DNA from: Bifidobacterium pseudolongum subsp. globosum
Lineage (GTDB): Bacteria > Actinomycetota > Actinomycetes > Actinomycetales > Bifidobacteriaceae
Reading direction: 5' to 3'
Assembly: GCF_000741295.1 (NCBI RefSeq)
Contig: NZ_JGZG01000001.1
Coordinates: 1 to 64,000 of the forward strand
DNA length: 64,000 nucleotides
Of this stretch, positions 17,430 to 26,592 are shown piece after piece (within the stretch, counting starts at the first letter, position 1; each line of letters starts with the position of its first letter). The translations under genes and the position numbers were made by a program. The notes below the pieces were generated by a model that saw only the letters and a list, made by a program, of their open reading frames with translations, did no database searches and had not been told where the DNA came from.

Positions 17430-18356
17430 TCACGCGTACCTGATGCGCGGATCAAGTGCCGCATACAGCATGTCGACAAGCAGGTTGCACACCACGAACA
17501 CGAGCGTGAGCAGTGTAACGACCGAGACGACCATGTTGGCTTCGCCCTTGAGGATGCTCTGGTAGGTCAGGAAGCCGATGCCGTGGATGTTGAAGATCTG
17601 TTCGGTGATCATGGCGCCGCCCATCAGCGCGCCAAGGTCCTGACCCAGATACGTGACGACCGGGATCATCGAATTGCGCAGAATGTGGCGGAAGGTGACC
17701 GATGTGTTGCTCATACCCTTGGCGCGTGCCGTGCGCACATAGTCGAGTGCGATGTTCGACGAGACCTCGGAACGGGCCAAGCGGATGATGTAGGCCATCG
17801 AGACCGATCCCAGCACCATCGCCGGCATCAACAGGTCGAAGAACCCCGGGTTCGCTCCGGCCGTCACCGGCAGGATGCGCCATTTGACGCCGAGGAAGTA
17901 TTGGCCGACGAAACCGGTGACGAAGGTCGGCACCGAAATGAGCAGCAGCGAGACGATGAGAATCACCGAGTCATACCACTTGCCTTTTTTGAGGCCGGAA
18001 ATGACACCGAAGACACAGCCGAAGATGGCTTCGAAACAGAATGCCATCAATGCGAGCTTGATCGTGACGGGGAACGCACGGCCGATCTCCGCGATGACGG
18101 GCTGGCCGGCGAAGGTCTCACCGAAATTGAGGGTCAGCGCGTTCTTCAGGAACAGGAAATACTGTACGATGAACGGCTTGTCCAAATTGTATTCGGCGCG
18201 GATCTGGGCAGCGACGGCTTCATTGACGGGCTTGTCTCCGAACATCGCCTTGACCGGGTCACCCGGAAGAGCGAAGACGAGCGCATACACCAACAGTGTC
18301 GTACCGAGAACCACGGGGATCATCTGCAGAATGCGGCGCAGAAGATATTTGCCCAT
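17430..18356 (-). CDS. Oligopeptide ABC importer permease, DppB/OppB type (system 1)
   Basis: 308 residues; AAGGAGCAACC precedes ATG. Starts with the family's typical GKYLLRRILQMIPVVLGTTL, followed by LPGDPVKAMFG (about 32-42). About six membrane helices. The EAA loop region reads YVRTARAKGMSNTSVTFRHI (about 207-226), and GGAMITEQIFNIHGIG follows near 255. Pairs with the DppC-type permease downstream. A strong hairpin separates it from the binding-protein gene upstream. Confidence 0.94.
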   Translation of the reverse strand: MGKYLLRRILQMIPVVLGTTLLVYALVFALPGDPVKAMFGDKPVNEAVAAQIRAEYNLDKPFIVQYFLFLKNALTLNFGETFAGQPVIAEIGRAFPVTIKLALMAFCFEAIFGCVFGVISGLKKGKWYDSVILIVSLLLISVPTFVTGFVGQYFLGVKWRILPVTAGANPGFFDLLMPAMVLGSVSMAYIIRLARSEVSSNIALDYVRTARAKGMSNTSVTFRHILRNSMIPVVTYLGQDLGALMGGAMITEQIFNIHGIGFLTYQSILKGEANMVVSVVTLLTLVFVVCNLLVDMLYAALDPRIRYA

Positions 18357-18518
18357 TGGTTGCTCCTTGTTGTCTTACAGACCGCGCTCAGGGCATAATC
18401 GATTACGCCGCTCGCGGTCGCGGTATCCAGCAAGTCTACCGCATGACCTGACTTACGGCATGCTTTTGGCGTATATGTGCCGTTCTGCTCATATTCCGGG
18501 ATGCCGCCCGTTGCCAAT

Positions 18519-18559
18519 GGCAGGGCCCCGGAACCCATCCGGGGTTCCGGGGCCCTGCC
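18519..18559 (-). terminator. Intra-operon hairpin between binding protein and permease genes (system 1)
   Basis: Perfect 18-bp arms (18519-18536 and 18542-18559, GGCAGGGCCCCGGAACCC and complement) with a 5-nt loop, 45 bp after the binding-protein stop. No T-run follows on the minus strand. It probably stabilises the upstream mRNA or terminates part of the transcripts so that binding protein exceeds permease. Confidence 0.75.
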
Positions 18560-18603
18560 TGCGCTCGCCGCCCGTCACGGAACGGGAGCCGTTGTCGGAT
18601 GCC

Positions 18604-20235
18604 TCACTTCGTCATGTTCTCGTAGATCGGCTGGTTCTGCCAGTCCATCTCGAAGCCCTTGACACCCTTCGCCGCCACACCGTCGGCGTTGGTGTAGTAG
18701 ATCGGGATGGCGGGGAGCTGCTCGAGCAGGATCTCCTCGACCTGGTGGTAGAGGTCGATCTGCTTGTCGCTCTTCGTCGCCGCGGCGGCCTTGTTCAGCA
18801 GCTCGTCGACTTCGGCGTTCTTGTAATCGCCGTCGTTCGAGCCGTTGCCATCGGCGGCACGCGAATCATAGAGCTGGTACAGGTAGTTCTCGGCCGACGG
18901 ATAGTCAGGCTGCCAGCCGGTGCGGAACGCGCCGTCGATCTTGCGCTCGGAGACCGCGTTGCGGAACTCCTGGAAGGTCGGCATCGGGTTCGTCGCGGCC
19001 TTGATGCCGAGGTTGTTCTTGACCTGGTTCACGATTGCGTCGTAGATCGGCTTCGCGCCGCCGTCGGCGTTGAAGGAGAACGTCAGCGTGCCGTCCCACT
19101 TGGAGATTGCCTCGGCCTGGTCCCACAGCTTCTTGGCTTCGGACGGGTTGGCCTTGAGGTACTTGCCGTTCTTGAGGTCCTTCGAATAGCCCGGGATGGC
19201 CGGCGCCGTGAAATCGGTCGCCGCGGTGCCGACGCCGTTGAGGACCTTGGTGACGAGCTGTTCGCGGTCGATCGCCATTGACAGCGCCTGGCGGCGCAGC
19301 TGGCCTTCCTCGGTGTTGGTCTCCCAGTGCTTCATGTTCGCCGGGATTGTAAAGGTCTGGATGACCGAGCCGGCCTTGTTGTAGGCCTCGATCGACGAAT
19401 CCTTCTCGAAGGTCTTCGTGGCGGAGGCGGGGACGGTGTCCATGACGTCGAGGTTGCCCGCCTGGACATCCGCATAGGCGGCGTCCACGTCGGTGTAGAT
19501 CTTGAAGGTGACGCCGTCGTTCTTCGGCTTTTCCTCACCCTTGTAGTCGGCGTTCTTCGTCAGCACGATCTGCGAGTTGTGGTCCCACTTGTCGAGCTTG
19601 TACATGCCATTGCCGACCGGTTTCTCACCGAAGGCCTTCGGATCCTTGTAGAAGGATTCCGGCAGCGGCGCGAATGCCAGATAGCCCACCTTGATCGGGA
19701 AGACCGAATCCGGCTGGGCCAAGTCGACGGTGAAGGTCTTGTCGTCAACGACCTTGAGGCCCTCGAGCTGTTCGTCGCCTTTGAGGCCGTCCTTCTGCAG
19801 GTCGTCATAGCCCTTGATCATGCTGAAGAACGACGAGCATTTCTGCGCGTTCTTCGCGTTCGCCGTGTAGCTCCACGACTTGGTGAAGGATTCGGCGGTC
19901 ACCGGCGTGCCGTCGGTGAACTTCCAGCCGTCCTTGAGCTTGACGGTGTACTGAGTGGCGTCCTTGTTCGGTTCGATCGAGTCGGCGACTTCCATCTTGG
20001 TGTCGCCCTTGGAATCGTAACGCACTAGGTTCGCGAACAGCAGCTGCCCCACCTTGCCGCCGCCGGTCTCGTTCGTGTCGCCCGGGATGAGCGCGTTCTG
20101 CGGTTCCGAGTTGAACGCGGTGATGACGTTGGCGCCGCCACTGGCGTTGGAATCGCCACCTGACCCGCCACAACCGCTGAGAAGCATGCCGAGCGTGCAG
20201 GCGCCTGCGACGACGGCGATAGCCTTCTTCTTCAT
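18604..20235 (-). CDS. Oligopeptide-binding lipoprotein (SBP family 5, system 1)
   Basis: 543 residues from ATG 20235, which begins MKKKAIAVVAGACTLGML and ends in lipobox LLSGC; a longer upstream open frame lacks this logic. Extracytoplasmic solute-binding protein that delivers peptides to the DppBC permease. Seen: family-5 features VADSIEPNKDATQYTVKLKD, GWKFTDGTPVTAESFTKSW (about 107-125), LRRQALSMAIDREQLV, and a C-terminal GAFRTGWQPDYPSAENYL. Length is normal. Peptide rather than nickel or sugar binding is inferred from family and operon. Promoter presumably in the 200 bp before xerC. Confidence 0.95.
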   Translation of the reverse strand: MKKKAIAVVAGACTLGMLLSGCGGSGGDSNASGGANVITAFNSEPQNALIPGDTNETGGGKVGQLLFANLVRYDSKGDTKMEVADSIEPNKDATQYTVKLKDGWKFTDGTPVTAESFTKSWSYTANAKNAQKCSSFFSMIKGYDDLQKDGLKGDEQLEGLKVVDDKTFTVDLAQPDSVFPIKVGYLAFAPLPESFYKDPKAFGEKPVGNGMYKLDKWDHNSQIVLTKNADYKGEEKPKNDGVTFKIYTDVDAAYADVQAGNLDVMDTVPASATKTFEKDSSIEAYNKAGSVIQTFTIPANMKHWETNTEEGQLRRQALSMAIDREQLVTKVLNGVGTAATDFTAPAIPGYSKDLKNGKYLKANPSEAKKLWDQAEAISKWDGTLTFSFNADGGAKPIYDAIVNQVKNNLGIKAATNPMPTFQEFRNAVSERKIDGAFRTGWQPDYPSAENYLYQLYDSRAADGNGSNDGDYKNAEVDELLNKAAAATKSDKQIDLYHQVEEILLEQLPAIPIYYTNADGVAAKGVKGFEMDWQNQPIYENMTK

Positions 20236-20434
20236 GTGATTACTCCTTTTTCTTACGATCGGCCGACGGAGAGTGATTCCCCCGCCGCATACGTCGGCGC
20301 GAAACCGCTTCGGGTTCCGCCCCCGCCGCCGATTACCACACCATTGTGCCACACCCATGTAACCTGCGTTCTCGGTATGAGAAAACATTCCGTCTTTCCG
20401 GTTCGGCGCCCACCGGCATCCGCCGGACCGGCTG
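20236..20434. other. Intergenic region upstream of peptide importer system 1
   Basis: About 200 bp between the xerC stop and the start of the binding protein, both on the minus strand. It should contain the importer promoter. A CACAAT box and an upstream TTTTCT (17 nt before TTACAT) are weak candidates; nothing firm is seen. Confidence 0.3.
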
Positions 20435-21385
20435 TCAGGCGCGCGGAAACGCCTGCCTGTAGCGCGATTTGAGCTGCTCGATCGACACATGCGTGTAGCG
20501 CTGCGTCGTCTGCAGCGAGGAATGCCCCAGCATCTCCTGCACCTCGCGCAGGTCCGCTCCCCCGTCGAGCATATGCGTCGCCGCGCTGTGCCGCAGCGCG
20601 TGCGGCGAGATGTCGGGCACACCGGCGCGCGCCGCCTCGCGGTGCACGACAGCGCGGACCACACGCTGGTCGATGCGCGCGCCCCGCGCGCCGAGGAACA
20701 GCGCGTCGCCGGCATCGCCAGCCGCGAGCACCGCGCGCCCGTCGCGCAGCCACGCGTCAAGCGCGCGTTGCGCGGGCGCGCCAAACGGCACGACACGCTG
20801 CTTGTCGCCTTTGCCCGTCACGGTTATGGTGCGGTCCGCGTGGTTGACCGAACGCATGTCGAGCCCCACAAGCTCGGCCACGCGAATGCCGGTGGCATAC
20901 AGCAGCTCGAGCATCGCGCAATCGCGCAGTTCGATTGCGCGGGCATGCGGCGACACCTCACCGCGCGATGCCCCATCTTGCGGCTTACAGGCGGCATCGG
21001 CCGATTCCATGAGCTCCTGCGCCTGCTTCTCGTTGAGCACCGCCGGCAGCGTCTTGCCGAGTTTCGGCGTCTTGAGCGCGGCCGCCGGGTCATGGTGCGT
21101 CACACCGTGGGCGAAGCACCACGCGAACAGCCGGCGCACCGCGATCGTCTTGCGCGCCAGGCTTGTTTTGCTCACCTGCTGCAGTTCGTTCGCCATCCAT
21201 ACGCGCAGGTCGTCCAACTGCACCGCCTCGAGTTGGGCCTGCGTGCGTATGCCGAGCACGTCCATGCACTGTTCGGCGTCGGAACGGTACGACCGGCATG
21301 TGTGTTCACTCAACCCCTCGTTGGCACGCAGATATGTGATGAACGCGTCAATCACCGGCCCCACGCCGCGCTCATCACTGTCCAT
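20435..21385 (-). CDS. xerC: Tyrosine site-specific recombinase XerC
   Basis: 316 residues from ATG 21385, preceded by GGAGGTGTC; a longer frame to 21415 has no such site. Integrase-family recombinase that resolves chromosome dimers at dif. Seen: N-terminal SAM-like core-binding domain (to about residue 110), catalytic Arg in ATGIRVAELVGL, Lys in GKGDKQR, HALRHSAATHML, GHSSL and the nucleophile Tyr in TTQRYTHV. The ending SIEQLKSRYRQAFPRA matches XerC (XerD-type ending is seen in the second recombinase at 35.0-35.9 kb). A ~20-residue stretch DAACKPQDGASRGEVSPHAR near the middle looks like an insertion before the first catalytic motif. Confidence 0.9.
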   Translation of the reverse strand: MDSDERGVGPVIDAFITYLRANEGLSEHTCRSYRSDAEQCMDVLGIRTQAQLEAVQLDDLRVWMANELQQVSKTSLARKTIAVRRLFAWCFAHGVTHHDPAAALKTPKLGKTLPAVLNEKQAQELMESADAACKPQDGASRGEVSPHARAIELRDCAMLELLYATGIRVAELVGLDMRSVNHADRTITVTGKGDKQRVVPFGAPAQRALDAWLRDGRAVLAAGDAGDALFLGARGARIDQRVVRAVVHREAARAGVPDISPHALRHSAATHMLDGGADLREVQEMLGHSSLQTTQRYTHVSIEQLKSRYRQAFPRA

Positions 21386-21535
21386 GACACCTCCACATAC
21401 CGAACACAATCCCATGATAGCCGCAGCATCATGTAGGCTTGTGCGCAGCGAGTAACAGCAGGGGTTCCTGGCATGTCCGCATACATGCCATCTTCACGCC
21501 GGTTTTCCACCGGCATATCCACATGGCGAAATATT

Positions 21536-21571
21536 TATTGTTTCTCAATATGTTTTTATCGTTTTTCGATA
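21536..21571. promoter_or_regulatory. Tandem operator-like palindromes upstream of the ABC/FtsX operon
   Basis: Two 15-bp inverted repeats of the same design, TATTGtttctCAATA (21536-21550) and TATCGtttttCGATA (21557-21571), with centres 21 bp apart (two helical turns). They lie 43-78 bp before the ATPase start in an AT-rich stretch. The consensus TATYGTTTYTCRATA suggests one dimeric repressor binding side by side. No regulator gene is adjacent. Confidence 0.6.
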
Positions 21572-21613
21572 TATCATCGCAACGAACATGAGACCACAGC
21601 AGAAAGGAAACTC

Positions 21614-22417
21614 ATGAGCAAGCGCACGGGCGCCAACGCAACCAGCCCCATCGTGGCGAAAGCGGTCGATCTGGTCAAGACCTACGGAGACACCGACAGC
21701 CAAGTGACGGCACTCAACCACGTAAGTGTCGACTTCCGCCGCGGCGAACTCACCGCGATCATGGGTCCGTCCGGCTCCGGCAAATCGACGCTGATGCACT
21801 GCATGGCGGGCCTCGACGTGCCGTCGAGCGGCCAAGTGTTCGTCGAGGACCTCGAAGTCTCGTCGATGAACCAGAAGCAGCTCACCCAACTGCGCCGCAA
21901 GGAAATCGGCTTCATCTTCCAGTCCTTCAACCTCGTGCCCACACTGACGGCCGAAGAGAACATCCTGCTGCCATTGCAGATCGCGCACCGCCCGGTCGAC
22001 CGCGAATGGTTCAGGAAAGTCGTGGGCGTCGTGGGGCTCGAGAACCGCCTCGACCACCGCCCCAGCCAGCTTTCGGGCGGCCAGCAGCAGCGCGTCGCGT
22101 GCGCACGCGCCCTGATGGAACGCCCGTCGGTCATCTTCGCCGACGAACCGACCGGCAACCTCGATTCGCGTTCGAGCCGCGAAGTGCTCGAGTTCCTGCG
22201 CACATCCGTGCGCGACTACGGCCAGTCGATCGTCATGGTCACGCACGACCCGCGCGCGGCGAGCTTCGCCGACCGTGTGCTCGTGCTCGCCGACGGTTCG
22301 ATCACGCAGGACATGGACCACCCGACGTATGACGACATCCTCGCCGTCTTCGCCGAGCATGACGACCCGGACAACGGGCCGGTCTCGGTCGAATCCGCAG
22401 ACGCCAAGGAGGCCTGA
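21614..22417 (+). CDS. ABC transporter ATP-binding protein (MacB/LolD type)
   Basis: 267 residues from ATG 21614 (AGAAAGGAAACTC). ATPase of a type VII (MacB/LolCDE-like) system. Seen: Walker [10 protein letters not shown] (about 54-62), Q-loop [17 protein letters not shown], signature LSGGQQQR (about 156-163), Walker [17 protein letters not shown], and H-loop [13 protein letters not shown]. The DEPTGNLD form is characteristic of this subfamily. The permease gene follows after 7 bp. Such pairs in Gram-positive bacteria are mostly linked to antimicrobial or peptide efflux/sensing; the substrate is not shown here. Tandem palindromes upstream suggest repression. Confidence 0.93.
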   Translation: MSKRTGANATSPIVAKAVDLVKTYGDTDSQVTALNHVSVDFRRGELTAIMGPSGSGKSTLMHCMAGLDVPSSGQVFVEDLEVSSMNQKQLTQLRRKEIGFIFQSFNLVPTLTAEENILLPLQIAHRPVDREWFRKVVGVVGLENRLDHRPSQLSGGQQQRVACARALMERPSVIFADEPTGNLDSRSSREVLEFLRTSVRDYGQSIVMVTHDPRAASFADRVLVLADGSITQDMDHPTYDDILAVFAEHDDPDNGPVSVESADAKEA

Positions 22418-22424
22418 GCCAACG

Positions 22425-25259
22425 ATGTTCCGTATCGGATTAAGGGATACCAAGGCGCATTTCCGCCGCTTCATCATGTCGATCATCGCGATCGCACTCG
22501 GCGTCGCGTTCGTCGTCGGCTCGTTCTGCTTCCGCGAGATGCTCAACGACCAGGTCGCGCAGATGATGGGATCGAATTCGGACGCCGACGTCTATGTGCG
22601 CGGCGCGACGGAGGAGAAGCAGGAGCCGGGTGGCAGTGTCACCAGCTACAACAGCACATACACCGAGATCAGCACAAGCATCATCCCCGACATTGAGAAT
22701 GTCGACGGCGTCACGAGCGCCGATGCGACGATGCAGCTGGGCAACGCCGTGCTGCTCGACCACAACGGCGACGCGCTGACGACGGTCGGCGCACCGACGC
22801 TCGTCATCGGCGTCGATCAGGACGACCCATGGCGTTCGGCGCATTTCGTCTCGGGCGAATACCCGCAGACGGACGATGAGATCGCGCTGCTTGAAGACAC
22901 GGCCGACAAGGCCGGGCTCAAGACCGGCGACACGGCGAAACTCATCGTGGACGGCGAGGCACGTGAGATGACCGTCTCCGGTGTCTTCACTTCGCCGTCG
23001 ACACAGCTCGGCGCAATCCTCATTCTCGCCCGCCCGAGTTTCGTCCAGCATGTGCTGCAGGAGGAGGGAGAGGACACCTCGAGCATCCAGTTCATCGGCG
23101 TGTACGGCAGCAAGACGACGCCGCTCGACGAGGAGGCCCAGCAGCAACTCGCCGACCGCATCAACAAAGCACTGCCGAAGAGCGCGGACGCGCACGCCGT
23201 GACCGGCGACTCGGTGCGTGACGACGCGACGAAGAGCATCCAGGACCAGCTCGGCTTCATCCAGCCGCTCATCCTCATCTTCGCGGCGATCGCATTGTTC
23301 GTCGGCGCGTTCATCATCGCGAACACGTTCACGATGATTGTGCGCGAGTCGATGCGCGGCTACGCGTTGCTGCGCTCGGTCGGCGCCTCGCCGGCCCAGG
23401 TGTTCGCGAGCGTGCTCATCCAGGCCGTCATCCTCGGCATCGTCGGCTCCGGCATCGGCGTGTTGCTCGGCTGGGGCCTGCTCGAAGCGATCGCCAAGGG
23501 CATGAGCAGCGGTGGCATGCCGTTGTCTGGCTCGCCCGCACCATCGGCGACCGACGTCATCATCGGCGTCATCGTCGGTGTCGTCGTCACGATCATCGGC
23601 GCGACGCTGCCGGCGAAGACCGCGGCGACCGCTCCCCCGATCCAGGCGATGAACGAGACGGTCAATCCGGAGAAGCCGGTCAAGGCCCGTGGCTGGATCG
23701 GCATCGTGATGGTTGCGCTCGGCGCGGCTTTCTGGGTGCTGTGCTATCTCGGCGCCGCCAAGCGCGTGGATTGGCAGTGGCTCAAGGACCTTGGATCCGG
23801 TTGGACGCTCGGCCTCGGCGCGGCGTTCGTCGTCATCGGCGCGATCGTGTGCGCGCCGGCGTTCGTCGCACCGGCCGCGAAGGTGCTCGGCTGGATTCCG
23901 TCGAAGATGTTCCCGGTCACCGGCAAGCTCGCGACGCGCAACATCGGGCGCGCGAAGCGGCGTACCGCGAACACGGCGGCCGCGCTGTTCATCGGTGTCG
24001 CGATCGTCAGCTGCCTCGGCGTCGTCGCGTCGTCGATGAAGACCTCGGTGAACAACCTCGTCGACAACAATGTGAACGCCGATTATGTGGCGATGTCGGC
24101 GAGCATGACGCAGCCGATCTCCACGAAGGCCGTCGACGCGATCGAAGACACCAAGGGCGTGGGCGCCTCCTCGGCCGTCTACATGCTGCCCACGGTGAAG
24201 GCGACGAACGCCGAAAAGGACGTCATGACCGCCGCCATCAAGACCGACCTGCTCACGGAACTCGCCCCGGTCGGACAGCAGGACGGCGACGCCGCGAAGG
24301 CGATCGACGACGGCGAGGCCGCGGTCGGACGCACAATCGCCGACGACGAGCACTGGAAGGTCGGCGACGTGATCGACCTCGAATCGGAGAACACGTCCGT
24401 CGACGAGGAAGCCACGAAGCAGGCGTCCGAAGCGTACCAGAAGCAGGCCGAGGCACAGGCCAAGACATTGCAGCAGGAAGCGCAGCAGTTGGCCGCCTCC
24501 GGAGACGTCTCCGGAGCGCAGTCCAAGGCGAAGGAGGCCGAGAACGTCGTCAAGCAGGCGCAGAACGTCGATCCGAAGCAGTTCGTCAAGATGAAGACCG
24601 AGACGAAGACGGAACAGGTCAGGATCGGCGCGATCATCGACGACTCGCTGTATGCGGACAGCATCTTCATCTCGGTGCCGACGGCGGAGAAGATCACGAG
24701 CAAAGACATGATGATGGTCACGCAGATGTACGTGCAGGCGGAGCCCGGTGCAAACGTCGAGCAGCTCGGCAAGGACCTCAAGAAGACCGTGAAGCCGTTC
24801 TATACGGTCTCGGTCCTCACTCGCGACGAGTTCAAGTCGTCGATGAGCTCGATGATCAATTCGATGCTCGCGATCATCTACGCGTTGCTCGCGCTGTCGA
24901 TCGTCATCGCGATCTTCGGCATCGTCAACACCCTGGCGCTCAACGTGTCGGAACGCACCAAGGAGATCGGCCTGCTCCGCGCGATCGGCACATCGAACGG
25001 ACAGGTGCGCGGCATGCTCGCAATCGAGGCGGTCATCCTCTCGGTGTTCGGCACCATCGTCGGCATCGTCGTGGGTGTGGCGGCCGGTGTCGTCATCCGA
25101 GCAGCCTACGAGTCACAGGGCATGACGACGTTGACGATTCCATGGGACCAGCTCGTGCTGTTCCTCATCGTCGCGATCCTCGTCGGCCTCGTGGCGAGCA
25201 TCTCGCCGGCGCGCCGCGCGCTCAAGCAGCCGGTGCTTGACGCCGTCGCGAGCGAGTAG
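22425..25259 (+). CDS. FtsX-family ABC permease with large extracytoplasmic coiled-coil region
   Basis: 944 residues from ATG 22425. Two FtsX repeats: a first membrane helix at about 20-40 followed by an extracytoplasmic MacB_PCD domain, helices at about 285-400, 425-470 and 480-510, then a second extracytoplasmic domain (about 540-800) and three C-terminal helices (IVIAIFGIVNTLALNVSERT..., about 820-930). The second outer domain carries a strongly helical Gln/Ala/Lys/Glu-rich segment (EEATKQASEAYQKQAEAQAK and on to about residue 705) predicted to form a coiled coil. Works with the ATPase upstream. Its length is above the ~650-850 common for the family. Confidence 0.92.
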   Translation: MFRIGLRDTKAHFRRFIMSIIAIALGVAFVVGSFCFREMLNDQVAQMMGSNSDADVYVRGATEEKQEPGGSVTSYNSTYTEISTSIIPDIENVDGVTSADATMQLGNAVLLDHNGDALTTVGAPTLVIGVDQDDPWRSAHFVSGEYPQTDDEIALLEDTADKAGLKTGDTAKLIVDGEAREMTVSGVFTSPSTQLGAILILARPSFVQHVLQEEGEDTSSIQFIGVYGSKTTPLDEEAQQQLADRINKALPKSADAHAVTGDSVRDDATKSIQDQLGFIQPLILIFAAIALFVGAFIIANTFTMIVRESMRGYALLRSVGASPAQVFASVLIQAVILGIVGSGIGVLLGWGLLEAIAKGMSSGGMPLSGSPAPSATDVIIGVIVGVVVTIIGATLPAKTAATAPPIQAMNETVNPEKPVKARGWIGIVMVALGAAFWVLCYLGAAKRVDWQWLKDLGSGWTLGLGAAFVVIGAIVCAPAFVAPAAKVLGWIPSKMFPVTGKLATRNIGRAKRRTANTAAALFIGVAIVSCLGVVASSMKTSVNNLVDNNVNADYVAMSASMTQPISTKAVDAIEDTKGVGASSAVYMLPTVKATNAEKDVMTAAIKTDLLTELAPVGQQDGDAAKAIDDGEAAVGRTIADDEHWKVGDVIDLESENTSVDEEATKQASEAYQKQAEAQAKTLQQEAQQLAASGDVSGAQSKAKEAENVVKQAQNVDPKQFVKMKTETKTEQVRIGAIIDDSLYADSIFISVPTAEKITSKDMMMVTQMYVQAEPGANVEQLGKDLKKTVKPFYTVSVLTRDEFKSSMSSMINSMLAIIYALLALSIVIAIFGIVNTLALNVSERTKEIGLLRAIGTSNGQVRGMLAIEAVILSVFGTIVGIVVGVAAGVVIRAAYESQGMTTLTIPWDQLVLFLIVAILVGLVASISPARRALKQPVLDAVASE

Positions 25260-25273
25260 CGGCAACTGATTTC

Positions 25274-25335
25274 ACAACATCGAAGGAGGGTGCGCCCGTC
25301 ACCATGGTGACGGGCGCACCCTCCTTCGATGTTGT
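25274..25335. terminator. Perfect 62-bp palindromic bidirectional terminator
   Basis: Arms 25274-25304 and 25305-25335 are exact reverse complements with no spacer (centre CCATGG). It lies between the convergent permease and glycerate kinase genes and ends in TGTTGT. Confidence 0.85.
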
Positions 25336-25344
25336 CTGGTCTCC

Positions 25345-26502
25345 CTAGGCCCGCGAAGTCATGCCCCTCGTGCAGGCGATCAACCGGGTCACGTTCGCAG
25401 CGCAACGTTCCAGATTCTCCGCACCGCAAGCGAGCGCCTGCCGCAGGTTCTGTGGGCCAGGCATGATGCCAAACACGGCGTCGATGCCTTGGCTGTACAA
25501 CTCCTCGACGCCACTGCCCACATTCCCGGCGAACGCCACGACCGGGCAATGCGGTGCGGCTTCTTTTACCGCACGGGCCACACCGATCGGCGTTTTGCCG
25601 TATTGCGTCTGGCTGTCGATGCCGCCTTCGCCGGTGAAGCACCAATCCGCACCAGCCGTCAGCGTCTTGAGTCCGGTCGCCTCCACCACGAGCGACACAC
25701 CCGATTGCATCCGCGCGCCAGTGAATGCGAGGAATCCAGCTCCAAGGCCTCCTGCGGCGCCAGCTCCCGGCACGGTCTCCACGTCACGCCCAAGATCGCG
25801 CGCCACAATCGACGCGTAATGGTGCAATGCCGCATCGAGTTCGGCCACCATCGATGCATCGGCGCCTTTCTGGGGGCCGAAGACCGACGACGCCCCCTGT
25901 GGGCCGGTCAGTGGATTCGTCACGTCGGAGGCCAAACGGATGTCGGCCGTGGCGATCCGCGAGTCAAGGTCGGAAACATCGATTGTGGCAAGGCCGGCAA
26001 GCGCCGCGCCGCCGAAGGGCAGCTCATTGCCTTGGGCATCGAGCAGATGCGCACCGAGTGCCTGCGCCATGCCCGTTCCCCCGTCGTTCGTGGCCGAGCC
26101 GCCGAGGCCGAGGATGAATGCGGTGACACCATGGTCGAGTGCATCGAGAATGAGCTCGCCCACACCGTAGGTGGTTGTGATGCGCGGGTCGCGGGTCGTC
26201 TCGTCCACGTAACCGATGCCACTGGCCGCGGCCATTTCGATGACCGCCGTGCAACCATCGCCCAGCATGCCGTACTGTGCGTGCACCGGCGTGCCCAATG
26301 GCCCGGTCACCGTCGCCTCGAGCAATGTGCCGCCGGTCGCATCCACGAGCGATTGCACGGTGCCCTCGCCGCCATCGGCCATCGGCACGAGCACGCATTC
26401 AGCGTCCGGCAGCACATGGTGCACGCCGTGTTCCATTGCCTCAGCCGCCTGCCGTGCGCTCATGCATCCCTTGAAGGAGTCTGGTGCGATGATGATTTTC
26501 AT
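25345..26502 (-). CDS. glxK: Glycerate kinase
   Basis: 385 residues from ATG 26502 (AGGGGGCG site). GarK/GlxK family (type 1) kinase phosphorylating glycerate. Seen: IIIAPDSFKGCMSA (about 3-16), VPMADGGEGTVQSLVDATGG (about 46-65), the central GLGGSATNDGGTGMAQALGA (about 130-149) and C-terminal GEGGIDSQTQYGKTPIGVA. All match the family over its whole length. The product would be 2- or 3-phosphoglycerate feeding lower glycolysis. It stands alone, with terminators downstream and the small DUF6725-like gene divergent. Confidence 0.93.
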   Translation of the reverse strand: MKIIIAPDSFKGCMSARQAAEAMEHGVHHVLPDAECVLVPMADGGEGTVQSLVDATGGTLLEATVTGPLGTPVHAQYGMLGDGCTAVIEMAAASGIGYVDETTRDPRITTTYGVGELILDALDHGVTAFILGLGGSATNDGGTGMAQALGAHLLDAQGNELPFGGAALAGLATIDVSDLDSRIATADIRLASDVTNPLTGPQGASSVFGPQKGADASMVAELDAALHHYASIVARDLGRDVETVPGAGAAGGLGAGFLAFTGARMQSGVSLVVEATGLKTLTAGADWCFTGEGGIDSQTQYGKTPIGVARAVKEAAPHCPVVAFAGNVGSGVEELYSQGIDAVFGIMPGPQNLRQALACGAENLERCAANVTRLIACTRGMTSRA

Positions 26503-26592
26503 GTCGCGCCCCCTGCCAGCATTCCGGCTTGATGGCATGGGCGGTATGATGGGGTGCTGCGGCAGAGGCCGCCTGATTCCAAGGAGACACCC

